64,000 nt of DNA from Mucilaginibacter sp. UR6-1 (GCF_020880975.1 NZ_JAJIWP010000002.1:124001-188000); one strand, 5' to 3'. Positions 52,639 through 61,493 are shown, counted from the first letter of the stretch. Notes: generated by a model not told the origin, from the sequence alone. Made by a program: numbers and translations.

Positions 52639-52797
52639 ATGAATATTCAGGTTGTTATTGTTGTTATATTATTTGTAGCTGCAGCAGCTTATCTGGGCCG
52701 CAATATGTATAAAACCCTGTTTGCAAAAAAGGGCTGCGGTACCAATTGCAAATGCGGTGTCGATTTTAGCAACGTACAGCCCGGTAAGCATAAATAG
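52639..52797 (+). CDS. FeoB-associated-type Cys-rich membrane peptide
   Basis: 52 residues, too short for usual gene-length cut-offs. One N-terminal membrane helix (IQVVIVVILFVAAAAYLG, about 3-20) is followed by a short basic linker and a Cys cluster GCGTNCKCG (Cys33, 37 and 39). This is the layout of the FeoB-associated Cys-rich membrane protein family, usually next to feoB for ferrous iron import; no feo gene lies in this window, so it is an orphan. Iron or iron-sulfur handling is an inference. It is followed 35 bases later by the large fusion gene and may be co-transcribed with it. Confidence 0.75.
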   Translation: MNIQVVIVVILFVAAAAYLGRNMYKTLFAKKGCGTNCKCGVDFSNVQPGKHK

Positions 52798-52832
52798 CCC
52801 TTTATTACCCTAATTTTTGCTATCAGCACTTC

Positions 52833-55800
52833 ATGTTACAAAAGCAGGTTTTTCAGGCCGATACGCCTGGCAGATGGAAACGCTTTAAATGGTTTAGCCG
52901 CATATTTTTATTGGTGCTGGTATGCGGCATCATAGCCGCCGCCGTTACCGTTACCGATAAAACTTATCCCAGCCTCCCCAACTTAAACCCATCCCCCAAA
53001 AAGTTAACCGCGCAGCAACTGGAGCAGCTAAAACGCTCCACAAAATACCGCGATTTTAAGATCCAGAAAAAGCAGATCCAAAAGCTGCAGCAGGCGCGCA
53101 GGCAGCAGCAGATAAAGCACCCTAATAACAAGCGCCGCATAAACGCCGCCTTTTACCGTGCCTGGGAGCCGCAGGCCTACAACTCGCTGGCCGAGAGCCT
53201 GCCCAAGCTGGATATGGTGGTAAGCGAAGGGTTTTTTATTAAGCCTGGATCGGGCGTGGTGAACGTATCGATAGATACCGGGCTCATCAACCTGAATAAA
53301 AAATACAAAAAGCCGGTGGTGGTCAGCCTGTCAAATTACGTTAATTACGATAATTTGCATGGCGGGTACGATACCAAAACCCTTGAAAATATCATCAACG
53401 ATAAACAACTCCGCGCCACTTTTATCAGTGATCTTATCGGCCAGCTTAAAAAATATAAATTCAGGGGATTGAATATTGATGTGTACGACATTAATATTAA
53501 CAGCCGTAATTTTCGCAGGTTTCAAAAAGATTTGTATGAGGCGCTGCATGCGCAAGGCCTGCTGCTAACCCAAAATGTAATAGCCGAGGATGAGAACTAC
53601 CGGCTTGAGGAGTTACAGCAGGTTAATGATTATTTGTTTGTGATGGCGATTGATCAGCACAACGAATCAAGCAACGCGGGTGATGTATCGCACCAGGAAT
53701 GGGTGGAGGAGTTGATAGATGATGTATGCGCACGTGTACCCAGCGAAAAGGTGATACTGACGTTTCCGGGTGGCGGGTTTGACTGGCCCGAGAATAGCGT
53801 AGGCTCACCGGTAAGTTACCAGCAGGCTATAAGTGTGGCTAAAGAAAACAGCGCGCGTATCGTGTTCGATCCCGTTTCGGCAAATATGCATTACACTTAC
53901 CTGGGTTTAGACAGCTTAAAGCATACTGTTTATTTTGCTGATGCCGCCGCCAACTTCAACATTATCCGTATGGCGGATGATTGGGGAACGGCCGGCGTTG
54001 CCCTGTGGCGTTTAAGTTATGAGGATCCGCGGCTGTGGGCTTTTATTTCTAAAAACCTGGCTATCGACTCGCTGCGAAAAACCGGCTTTGATACAAAAAT
54101 GCTGGCCTCGGTAGGGTTAAATGATAAGATAGACTACATTGGTGATGGTGAGGTGCTCGACCTGATCACCACCCCGCACGCGGGCGAGATACGCCTGAAG
54201 ATGGATACCTCCAATTATACCATCACCAGGCAGCAATATATAACCCTGCCTACCAAATATGTAATACGACGCTATGGCTATAAACCCGGCAAGGTGGTGC
54301 TTACCTTTGATGATGGCCCCGACGCGGATTATACGCCCCGTATATTGGATATATTGAAGCGGGAGAATGTGCCCGCTGCTTTTTTTGTGGTGGGCTCAAT
54401 GGCCGAAAAGAACATACCGCTGCTTAAACGAATACATGATGAGGGTTATGAGATAGGCAACCATACTTACCTGCATCCGGATATATCAAAGGTAAGCCCC
54501 GAGCGGGTAAGGTTGGAATTGAACGCAACGCGCAAACTTATCGAGTCTGTAACCGGGCGCAGTACCATACTGTTCAGGCCGCCGTTTAATGCCGATGCCG
54601 AGCCGCAAACCATTGCCGAGGTAATACCCGTGGCTGAAAGCCGGAGGCAAAGCTATATCAACATCGGCGAATCCATCGACCCATGGGATTGGTATCCGGG
54701 TGTTACAGCCGACAGTATTTACGCGCGTACCATCCGCGATGCGCACAAGGGCTCCATGATATTGCTTCACGATGCCGGTGGCGATACCCGCGAGGCTACC
54801 GTGCAGGCACTGCCGCGCATTATTAAGGAGTTAAAGCGGCAGGGCTATAAGTTTACCACCATTGCCGATATTATTGATAAAAAGCGGGATGACCTGATGC
54901 CCCTTGTAAAGGACGATGTGAACAGCGGCATTACCGGCCCTTTATATGATGCCATGGTTACGGGGTACTTTTACGGTAACTGGTTTTTATTCTATGTGTT
55001 TTTATCGGCCATATTTTTGGCGATAGGGCGTATAGTGCTGATAGGTATTTTGGCGGTAAGGCAGTTTTTTGAGAACACTAACCGCCAGGCATCCATGAAC
55101 GAGGCCGACCTGCCGTTTGTGAGCATTATTGTGCCGGCCTATAACGAGGAGGTTACCGCAATTAAAACCATCAACAGTTTACTTAAACTGGAGTACCCAA
55201 ACTTTAACGTGATATTTGTTGATGACGGCTCAACCGACCATACCTACCAGGTGGTAAGCCGGGCTTTTGGCGGCAATGCGGCAGTGAAAATATTTACCAA
55301 GCCTAACGGTGGCAAAGCCTCGGCGCTTAATTATGCCATCAGCCATACTGATAGCGCTTATGTGGTATGTATTGATGCCGATACCCAGTTAAAAAGCGAT
55401 GCCATTTACCATTTAATGGCTTGTTTTACCGATAATGAAATAGGGGCGGTGGCAGGTACCGTAAAAGTTGGTAATGAAACCAACATGATCACCCTTTGGC
55501 AATCCATCGAGTACATTACCGCGCAAAATATGGATCGCCGCGCGTTCGATCTGATCAACAGCATTACTGTGGTGCCTGGTGCCATAGGCGCGTTTCGAAA
55601 GCAGGCAATCAATGATGCGGGTGGCTTCACGTCAGACACGCTGGCCGAGGACTGCGACCTTACCATGCGCATACTTAAGCAAGGGTATGTTATACGCAAT
55701 TGCGGCGATGCTATAGCCTATACCGAAGCGCCCGAAACGGTGAAGATGCTGCTTAAGCAACGCTTTCGCTGGAGCTTTGGGGTGATGCAAAGTTTTTGGA

Positions 55801-56177
55801 AGAACCGCGATGCGCTTTTTAATAAAAAGTACCGCTTTTTTGGCATGGTGGGTATGCCCAATATCCTGATATTCCAAATCATATTACCATTATTTGCGCC
55901 GCTTGCCGACCTGATGATGGTGTTGGCGCTTTTTGAGCCCAAGCCCGAACGCCTGCTTTTATACTACGGTGTGTTTTTGCTGGTTGATTTTGTGGTATCC
56001 ATCATCGCTTTCCGTATGGAGCGTGAGGATTACCGCAAGCTTATTTATATCATCCCGCAGCGTTTTATGTGGCGGCAATTAATGTATTATGTGCTGTTTA
56101 AATCGGTACGTAAGGCATTAAAAGGCGAGCTTAGCGGCTGGGGCACCTTAAAACGCACCGGTAATGTTAAAGTATAA
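52833..56177 (+). CDS. fusion of GH18-like domain, NodB deacetylase and processive GT2
   Basis: 1114 residues. Order: short cytosolic tail; membrane helix (about 20-42); basic Gln-rich stretch (60-110); GH18-like domain (about 110-420); NodB polysaccharide deacetylase (about 480-690) with TFDDGPD, HTYLHPD, RPPFN, DPWDW and LLHDAGG; two membrane helices (about 710-745); a GT2 domain (about 760-990) with VDDGSTD, DADTQL, LAEDCD and QRFRW; and four or so C-terminal helices. In the GH18 part the DxxDxDxE motif reads FRGLNIDVYD, so the catalytic Glu is missing and it probably only binds glycan. The protein should polymerise, export and partly deacetylate a beta-linked GlcNAc-type polymer (inference). 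Confidence 0.87.
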   Translation: MLQKQVFQADTPGRWKRFKWFSRIFLLVLVCGIIAAAVTVTDKTYPSLPNLNPSPKKLTAQQLEQLKRSTKYRDFKIQKKQIQKLQQARRQQQIKHPNNKRRINAAFYRAWEPQAYNSLAESLPKLDMVVSEGFFIKPGSGVVNVSIDTGLINLNKKYKKPVVVSLSNYVNYDNLHGGYDTKTLENIINDKQLRATFISDLIGQLKKYKFRGLNIDVYDININSRNFRRFQKDLYEALHAQGLLLTQNVIAEDENYRLEELQQVNDYLFVMAIDQHNESSNAGDVSHQEWVEELIDDVCARVPSEKVILTFPGGGFDWPENSVGSPVSYQQAISVAKENSARIVFDPVSANMHYTYLGLDSLKHTVYFADAAANFNIIRMADDWGTAGVALWRLSYEDPRLWAFISKNLAIDSLRKTGFDTKMLASVGLNDKIDYIGDGEVLDLITTPHAGEIRLKMDTSNYTITRQQYITLPTKYVIRRYGYKPGKVVLTFDDGPDADYTPRILDILKRENVPAAFFVVGSMAEKNIPLLKRIHDEGYEIGNHTYLHPDISKVSPERVRLELNATRKLIESVTGRSTILFRPPFNADAEPQTIAEVIPVAESRRQSYINIGESIDPWDWYPGVTADSIYARTIRDAHKGSMILLHDAGGDTREATVQALPRIIKELKRQGYKFTTIADIIDKKRDDLMPLVKDDVNSGITGPLYDAMVTGYFYGNWFLFYVFLSAIFLAIGRIVLIGILAVRQFFENTNRQASMNEADLPFVSIIVPAYNEEVTAIKTINSLLKLEYPNFNVIFVDDGSTDHTYQVVSRAFGGNAAVKIFTKPNGGKASALNYAISHTDSAYVVCIDADTQLKSDAIYHLMACFTDNEIGAVAGTVKVGNETNMITLWQSIEYITAQNMDRRAFDLINSITVVPGAIGAFRKQAINDAGGFTSDTLAEDCDLTMRILKQGYVIRNCGDAIAYTEAPETVKMLLKQRFRWSFGVMQSFWKNRDALFNKKYRFFGMVGMPNILIFQIILPLFAPLADLMMVLALFEPKPERLLLYYGVFLLVDFVVSIIAFRMEREDYRKLIYIIPQRFMWRQLMYYVLFKSVRKALKGELSGWGTLKRTGNVKV

Positions 56178-56210
56178 TAATTAAATTTGAGATAGTTTTT
56201 AACTGATACA

Positions 56211-56750
56211 ATGATGCCCGATAAACCGCAGATACAGCTAAGACAGCTAAGTGCTGATGATGTAGTAAAATATACAGAGCAGTTAGGCGGTTTATTGCAT
56301 GCCTGTGTGCACAATGGTGCAAGTATTGGTTTTGTACTCCCGTTTTCGCAAACGGATGGCGAAGGTTACTGGGCGGCAAGGGTTTTGCCCGCGGTGCAAA
56401 CAGGTAGTGTTATTATGTTTGCCGCCATCGCCGGTGACGAGTTGATCGGCACCGTACAACTGGATATTGATACCATGCCCAACCAGCCTCACCGCGCCGA
56501 AGTAAAAAAGCTGATGGTGCACCCCGGTTACCGCAGGCAGGGTATAGCGAAGGCGCTGATGATCGCCATTGAAAAGGTAGCCGAAGAACATACCCGTAAT
56601 TTACTTACCCTTGATACCCGCACGGGCGATGGTGCGGAGCCCCTTTATATATCGTTGGGTTATCAAGCAGCCGGTATCATTCCGGGTTATTGCCTTGATC
56701 CGGCTGAGGACAGGCTGGATGCTACAACCATTATGTATAAAACACTATAA
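56211..56750 (+). CDS. GNAT-family N-acetyltransferase
   Basis: 179 residues (ATG 56211 or 56214). The GNAT fold is clear from AEVKKLMVHPGYRRQGIAKALM, which holds the Q/R-x-x-G-x-A acetyl-CoA loop, and from SLGYQAAGIIPGYCLDP near the end. The N-terminal part (IGFVLPFSQTDGEGYWAARVL) matches a subgroup of small acetyltransferases. The substrate is unknown. It starts 33 bases after the fusion gene; no terminator is visible between, so read-through is possible. Confidence 0.88.
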   Translation: MMPDKPQIQLRQLSADDVVKYTEQLGGLLHACVHNGASIGFVLPFSQTDGEGYWAARVLPAVQTGSVIMFAAIAGDELIGTVQLDIDTMPNQPHRAEVKKLMVHPGYRRQGIAKALMIAIEKVAEEHTRNLLTLDTRTGDGAEPLYISLGYQAAGIIPGYCLDPAEDRLDATTIMYKTL

Positions 56751-56781
56751 ATAAACTGATGTTGGTGTGCTTCGCAAATCA

Positions 56782-56789
56782 TAAATTTG
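56782..56789 (+). promoter_or_regulatory. -7 promoter element for the nucleotidase gene
   Basis: TAAATTTG is an exact -7 match inside a small dyad GCAAAT-CATAA-ATTTGC (56774-56790), 19 bases before ATG 56809. TTG at 56762-56764 may be the -33 box. Confidence 0.5.
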
Positions 56790-56808
56790 CTGCAAACTAC
56801 TACTACAG

Positions 56809-57537
56809 ATGATCAGCATTGCATCAGAGAATAAAGGAAGCACCAAAACATATCAGCATATTTTTTTTGACCTCGACCATACGATATGGGATTTTGACCG
56901 CAATGCCGAGGAAACCCTGCAGGAACTTTACATCACCCATAAGTTAAAAGCCCTGGGCTTGCCCGTTGCCGATTTGTTTATTGAAACGTATACACGCAAC
57001 AACCACCAGCTTTGGGCTGATTACCATACAGGCAAAATAACCAAACAGCAACTGCGCGAAACCCGCTTTAAAAAAACATTCATTGATCTGGGTGTTGATC
57101 CTGAAGTGATGCCTCCATCCTTTGAGGATGATTATGTGCAGCTTTGCCCCACCAAAACCAACCTGTTTCCGCACGCGCACGAAACGCTGCAATACCTGCA
57201 GTCTAAATACGACCTGCATCTTATAACCAATGGTTTTAAAGAAGCTACCGAACTAAAAACAACGGGAACCAACATAGCGGGTTACTTTCAAAATATCATT
57301 ATATCCGAAATAATAGGCGTTAACAAACCCGATAAAGCCATATTTGAGCACGCTGTTACCCTGGCAGGTTGTACCAGGCACAGTTGCCTTATGGTAGGCG
57401 ACAGCATTGAGGCCGACGTGCGCGGTGCCCTGGCTTACGGTATGGATGCCATATACTTTAACCCCAACCACGCCGAAAAACCTGCCGACGTACCACAGCA
57501 GATCAATAGTTTAAAGGAGTTGGTGGATTTATTGTAA
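56809..57537 (+). CDS. yjjG: YjjG-family HAD noncanonical pyrimidine nucleotidase
   Basis: 242 residues. HAD motif I FFDLDHTIWDFDRNAEETL (nucleophile Asp in DLDHT), motif II ITNGFKEATELK, motif III Lys in NKPDKAIFEHA and motif IV VGDSIEADVRGALAYGMD. The cap domain and the NGF motif match YjjG, which dephosphorylates noncanonical or damaged pyrimidine nucleotides and guards the dNTP pool. The first dozen residues are weakly conserved, so the true start might be slightly later, but no other ATG precedes HIFFDLDHT. It has its own promoter. Confidence 0.9.
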   Translation: MISIASENKGSTKTYQHIFFDLDHTIWDFDRNAEETLQELYITHKLKALGLPVADLFIETYTRNNHQLWADYHTGKITKQQLRETRFKKTFIDLGVDPEVMPPSFEDDYVQLCPTKTNLFPHAHETLQYLQSKYDLHLITNGFKEATELKTTGTNIAGYFQNIIISEIIGVNKPDKAIFEHAVTLAGCTRHSCLMVGDSIEADVRGALAYGMDAIYFNPNHAEKPADVPQQINSLKELVDLL

Positions 57538-57542
57538 TATCC

Positions 57543-57662
57543 CTTACCTCTCCTGAATCCTTCCCGGAGGGGAGGGCTTAAAAATAAAAAATGTCATTTC
57601 GACGAAGGAGAAATCTGTCGCCTAAACCTCACCCCGGCCTTCTCCTAAAGGAGAGGGAGCTG
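57543..57662. repeat. cluster of three dispersed repeat elements
   Basis: Three different units sit side by side: a CCTCTCC...GGAGGGGAGG palindrome (57546-57576), a GTCATTTCGACGAAGGAGAA unit (57593-57612, then ATCTGTCG), and a CCTCACCCCGG plus TCTCC-TAAA-GGAGA hairpin (57627-57660). The first and third resemble elements at 6064 and 14351. The gap 57663-57777 that follows shows a CCGGCATAAGTAGGCCGG dyad and nothing else. Confidence 0.7.
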
Positions 57663-57777
57663 AAAAATATTATATATAAAAGCGCAAAAGGTTAACCTAT
57701 CTAAATCCCGGCATAAGTAGGCCGGAGTAGCACACGTGCAAGCAGATTTTTAACTGCCGTTCTAAATTAGGTGATAA

Positions 57778-58632
57778 TCAGCTATTCACCGCCTGCCACA
57801 GCCTTACTGCTTCTACTGCTTCTTTAACATCGTGCACACGCAAAATAGAAGCGCCTTTTTGTAAAGCTATAGTATTCAAAACTGTAGTGCCGTTCAATGC
57901 CTCGGCGGCGGTATTGCCCAGCAAACCATAGATCATACGCTTGCGCGATACACCTGCAAGTATGGGCAATTCAAGCGGGGCGAAATCATGCATACGGTTA
58001 AGCAGGGCATAACTTTGTTCGGCCTTTTTGGCAAAGCCGAAGCCGGGGTCTAAAATTACATCGTTAACACCAAGCTGTTTCAGCTCATGGTATTTGTTCA
58101 CAAAGTAATCGAATACCTCGCCAAACAGGTCATCATATTCGGTGAGCGTAGCCATGTTTTGCGGGTTGCCGCGCATGTGCATCAAAATATAAGGTACTTG
58201 TAAGCGGGCAACGGTGGCAAACATATTGGCATCCAACTGCCCGCCCGATATATCGTTGATGATATGCGCCCCCGCTTTCACGGCCTCCTCAGCCACCCGA
58301 GCTCGGAAGGTATCAACAGATAAAGCAGCCTGCGGCAGTGCGGCAGCTATGGCTTCAACAACCGGTATCAAGCGGTCGGTTTCTTCCTGTATGCTAATGT
58401 CAGCAGCGCCGGGGCGGGAGGAGTATGCGCCCAGATCCAAAAAAGTAGCGCCATTGGCAAGCATCTTTTCGGCTTGTTGTACGGCATCGGTAACGGCGGG
58501 TTTGCGGCTGTCCTCAAAAAATGAGTCGGGGGTAAGGTTAATAATGCCCATCACCTTCGGCGTACTCAGGTCAATAAGCCTTCCGCCTGTATTCAGGCTT
58601 TCCTTTTTATTAAAAAACGTATCTTTAGCCAT
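57778..58632 (-). CDS. folP: dihydropteroate synthase
   Basis: 284 residues from ATG 58632 (MAKDTFFNKKESLNTGG). It condenses p-aminobenzoate with dihydropterin pyrophosphate in folate synthesis and is the sulfonamide target. Family motifs: MGIINLTPDSFFEDSRK, FLDLGAYSSRPGA, LSVDTFRARVAEEAVKAGA, HIINDISGG, LDPGFGFAKK and AGVSRKRMIYGLL. An upstream extension of 42 codons is open but lacks homology. It is divergent from the DUF1599 gene across an inverted-repeat region. Confidence 0.96.
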   Translation of the reverse strand: MAKDTFFNKKESLNTGGRLIDLSTPKVMGIINLTPDSFFEDSRKPAVTDAVQQAEKMLANGATFLDLGAYSSRPGAADISIQEETDRLIPVVEAIAAALPQAALSVDTFRARVAEEAVKAGAHIINDISGGQLDANMFATVARLQVPYILMHMRGNPQNMATLTEYDDLFGEVFDYFVNKYHELKQLGVNDVILDPGFGFAKKAEQSYALLNRMHDFAPLELPILAGVSRKRMIYGLLGNTAAEALNGTTVLNTIALQKGASILRVHDVKEAVEAVRLWQAVNS

Positions 58633-58645
58633 TGAACAATTGAAT

Positions 58646-58691
58646 TGTAAAGGTTGCAAAAAGTACCTAACATTACAACCTTGCAACTTTA
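58646..58691. repeat. inverted word repeat in the folP/DUF1599 divergent gap
   Basis: TAAAGGTTGCAA is mirrored, with a mismatch and shift, by TTGCAACTTTAA near 58681, and TTACAACC sits between. A minus-strand TACTTTTTG inside it could be the folP -7 box with one extra T. Confidence 0.45.
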
Positions 58692-58720
58692 AATAGTACA
58701 ACGCTAAAAAATCAACTACC

Positions 58721-59260
58721 TTGGCTAACACCGCAGCAGAATACGACGCAGTTATCACCCTTTGCCGGGATCTTTTTATTAAAAAAACGCGAGATTATGG
58801 TACCGCATGGCGCATATTGCGTATCTCATCTATTACCGATCAGATTTTTATTAAAGCGCAGCGCATCCGTACGCTTGAGGAAAAAAAGGTATCAAAAGTG
58901 GGCGATGATATTACCGGCGAATACATCGGCATCGTAAATTATTGCGTTATTGCCATGATGCAATTGGATTGTACGCCTGATACCCCCCTTGAGCTACCTG
59001 CCGAACAGATAAGCGTTTTGTTTGACGAACACGTGAACGAAACCAAAAACCTGATGTTTGCCAAAAACCATGATTACGGCGAGGCCTGGCGCGATATGCG
59101 CATTAGCTCGTTAACCGATTTGATATTGATGAAACTGCTGCGCGTAAAACAGATAGAAGATAACCAGGGCGAAACGCTGGCATCCGAAGGGGTAAAGGCC
59201 AATTACCAGGATATGCTTAACTATGCTGTATTCGCGCTGATAAAACTGGGAGTAAAATGA
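58721..59260 (+). CDS. DUF1599 duplicated-domain protein
   Basis: 179 residues. Two copies of the DUF1599 (nucleotide modification-associated) domain: residues about 10-85 with KKTRDYGTAWRILRISSITDQIFIKAQRIR, and about 100-178 with AKNHDYGEAWRDMRISSLTD and LMKLLRVKQIED. The first run is best read as K-x3-DYG-x-AW, shared by both copies. The only possible start is TTG 58721: an in-frame stop lies shortly upstream and no ATG follows before the first domain. The family is linked to nucleotide metabolism, but the reaction is unknown. It overlaps the DoxX gene by four bases (ATGA), so the two are coupled. Confidence 0.85.
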   Translation: MANTAAEYDAVITLCRDLFIKKTRDYGTAWRILRISSITDQIFIKAQRIRTLEEKKVSKVGDDITGEYIGIVNYCVIAMMQLDCTPDTPLELPAEQISVLFDEHVNETKNLMFAKNHDYGEAWRDMRISSLTDLILMKLLRVKQIEDNQGETLASEGVKANYQDMLNYAVFALIKLGVK

Positions 59261-60405
59261 AGAACGCGTTAGTTTGGATATGCCGTATCCTGGTTGGGCT
59301 GCTGTTCATCTTTTCAGGACTGATAAAGGCGAATGATCCGCTGGGTTTTTCATATAAGCTGGTAGAGTACTTCGAGGTATTCCACATCACTTTTTTGGAT
59401 AGCCTGGCCGTAGGTATAGCCATTATACTTTGCGCGCTCGAAATGATCATGGGCTTTGCCCTGCTGATAGGCGCACGTGCCCGCACCACCGTTTGGGGGC
59501 TGCTGCTGCTTATCATATTCTTCGCGTTCCTTACCTTTTACTCGGCATTTTTTAAGGTAGTACAAACCTGTGGCTGCTTTGGCGATGCTATACCGCTTAC
59601 CCCGTGGGAGTCGTTCGGTAAAGACCTGGTACTGCTGTTATTAACGCTGGTGCTGTTCTTCAATCCGGATAAAATAAAACCTTTGTTTGGCCGCAAGCCG
59701 GGCGATGTTGCTTTGGCAATTGCTACTGTGCTGGCATTGGGCGTTGGATTTTACACCTATAACTTTTTACCGGTGATTGATTTTTTGCCGTATAAAATAG
59801 GCGCTAACCTGCCCGATGAAATGAAAGTGCCGCCCGGTGCCAGGCCCGATGAATATGAACTTACTTATAACCTGAAGAATAAAGCTACAGGCGAAACCAA
59901 GACCATGACGGATAAGGAGTACATGAAAACCGGCATCTGGAAAGATAATAACTGGGAGGTACAGGGCAACCCCGAAAGCCGGCTGGTTAAAAAAGGTTTT
60001 ACGCCAAAGATAGTTGACCTGAATATTACCGATATGCAGGGTAATGATTATACACAGGAGATCATCAGCAACCCATTCTATAACCTTATTATTGTGGCTT
60101 ATGATCTGAACCATACCAATGACGAAGCCCTGCAAAAGCTGAATACCATCGCGCTTAATCTAACAGAAAATTATAATGTGCGCAGCGTGCTGCTTACCTC
60201 AAACTCAGCGCAGGATGTTTTGGCGCTCGAGAAAAGGTATAAACTATACACCGAGGTTTTCTTTGCCGATGGTGTGCCGTTAAAAAGCATGGTGCGTGCT
60301 AACCCCGGTGTGTTGTTGTTAAAGAATGGTAACGTTATTAACAAATGGCATTACCACACCATGCCAACGTACGATGAACTGGTGAAGGTCTACTTTCAGG
60401 AATAA
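59257..60405 (+). CDS. DoxX/MauE-like membrane protein with Cys-less thioredoxin-like domain
   Basis: 382 residues. The N-terminal half (about 1-160) has four DoxX-type helices starting ALVWICRILVGLLFIFSG, with the CGCFG motif (VQTCGCFGDAIPL) shared with MauE-like proteins; one more helix follows near 155-175. The C-terminal part (about 240-380, FYNLIIVAYDLNHTN to LLLKNGNVINKWHYH) resembles a thioredoxin/AhpC fold but has no CxxC. A redox or quinone-linked membrane role is an inference. DUF1599 followed by this DoxX type is a recurrent Bacteroidota gene pair. It ends 6 bases before the permease. Confidence 0.83.
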   Translation: MKNALVWICRILVGLLFIFSGLIKANDPLGFSYKLVEYFEVFHITFLDSLAVGIAIILCALEMIMGFALLIGARARTTVWGLLLLIIFFAFLTFYSAFFKVVQTCGCFGDAIPLTPWESFGKDLVLLLLTLVLFFNPDKIKPLFGRKPGDVALAIATVLALGVGFYTYNFLPVIDFLPYKIGANLPDEMKVPPGARPDEYELTYNLKNKATGETKTMTDKEYMKTGIWKDNNWEVQGNPESRLVKKGFTPKIVDLNITDMQGNDYTQEIISNPFYNLIIVAYDLNHTNDEALQKLNTIALNLTENYNVRSVLLTSNSAQDVLALEKRYKLYTEVFFADGVPLKSMVRANPGVLLLKNGNVINKWHYHTMPTYDELVKVYFQE

Positions 60406-60411
60406 TTTAAA

Positions 60412-61470
60412 ATGATCAACTACCTCCTCCGTAAAACAGGTTATGCCCTGGCTGTGATGCTGGGTATAGTGGTGGTGGTATTTTTTCTGTTTAATATATT
60501 ACCTGTTGACCCTGCCCGCATGACGCAGGGCCAGCGTGCCGATGTGCAATCGCTGGAGGCGGTGCGCAAGGAGTTCGGGCTGGATAAGCCGGTGCCCATG
60601 CAGTTTGTTTATTATCTGAATGATCTGTCGCCGCTGGGCATACACGTAAACAGCCATATCGAGCAGCAGCGTTATGGTTACGTTAAACTGATACCCGTTT
60701 GGGGCAAAAAGGTGCTGGCGTTAAAATGGCCTTACTTGCGGCGTTCATACCAAACCCATAAGGATGTATCGGCCTTGCTGATGGATGTGTTGCCCAATAC
60801 CCTGCTATTGGCGGCAGTGGCCATGCTGTTTGCAATTTTGCTTGGTGTTTTTTTAGGTGTACTGTGCGCGCTGCATCAAAACTCCTGGGTCGACAGAACG
60901 TTGGTGAGTTTATCAACCCTGGGTATTTCGGCGCCTTCGTTTTTCGCGGGTATTATTATTGCCTGGCTGTTCGGCTTTGTACTTAATAAATATACCGGCC
61001 TTAACATGTCGGGCAGTTTATACAGTTATGATCCTTTCCGGGGCGAGGTGATTACCCTTAAAAACCTGCTGCTGCCCGCGCTTACACTTGGTTTGCGCCC
61101 GTTGGCTATTATTGTGCAGTTAACCCGCAATGCCATGCTTGATGTACTGGGGCAGGATTATATCCGCACCGCCCGCGCCAAGGGCCTCGGCCATAACGCG
61201 GTGGTTTATCGCCACGCCTTAAAAAACGCGCTTAACCCGGTCATCACCGCCATTGCCAATTGGTTTGCCTCGCTGCTGGCCGGTTCGTTCTTTGTTGAAT
61301 ATGTATTTGGCTATAATGGCTTAGGCAAAGTAACGGTAGACGCGCTCGAAATGTCAGACTTTCCCGTTATCATGGGTTCCATATTATTTATCGCCTTTAT
61401 TTTTGTGGTGATCAATATTTTGGTAGATATTCTATATGTTTGGATAGATCCGCGTGTAACCATCGCCTGA
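60412..61470 (+). CDS. OppB/DppB-type ABC transporter permease
   Basis: 352 residues with six helices. The family start is LLRKTGYALAVMLGIVVVVFF and the N-terminal FNILPVDPARM, followed by a periplasmic insert of about 80 residues. The EAA loop that contacts the ATPase is GQDYIRTARAKGLGHNAV followed by LKNALNPVITA. It should be half of a peptide or nickel importer membrane core, but no OppC, ATPase or binding protein lies in this window, so the partners must be elsewhere. It is co-directional and close to the DoxX and aroK genes. Confidence 0.9.
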   Translation: MINYLLRKTGYALAVMLGIVVVVFFLFNILPVDPARMTQGQRADVQSLEAVRKEFGLDKPVPMQFVYYLNDLSPLGIHVNSHIEQQRYGYVKLIPVWGKKVLALKWPYLRRSYQTHKDVSALLMDVLPNTLLLAAVAMLFAILLGVFLGVLCALHQNSWVDRTLVSLSTLGISAPSFFAGIIIAWLFGFVLNKYTGLNMSGSLYSYDPFRGEVITLKNLLLPALTLGLRPLAIIVQLTRNAMLDVLGQDYIRTARAKGLGHNAVVYRHALKNALNPVITAIANWFASLLAGSFFVEYVFGYNGLGKVTVDALEMSDFPVIMGSILFIAFIFVVINILVDILYVWIDPRVTIA

Positions 61471-61493
61471 TCGCTATTTTTGTTTTTTTATAG

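Noticed and set aside
53460..53500. Active chitinase in the GH18-like domain
   Set aside because: The DxxDxDxE motif is degenerate (FRGLNIDVYD) and lacks the catalytic Glu.
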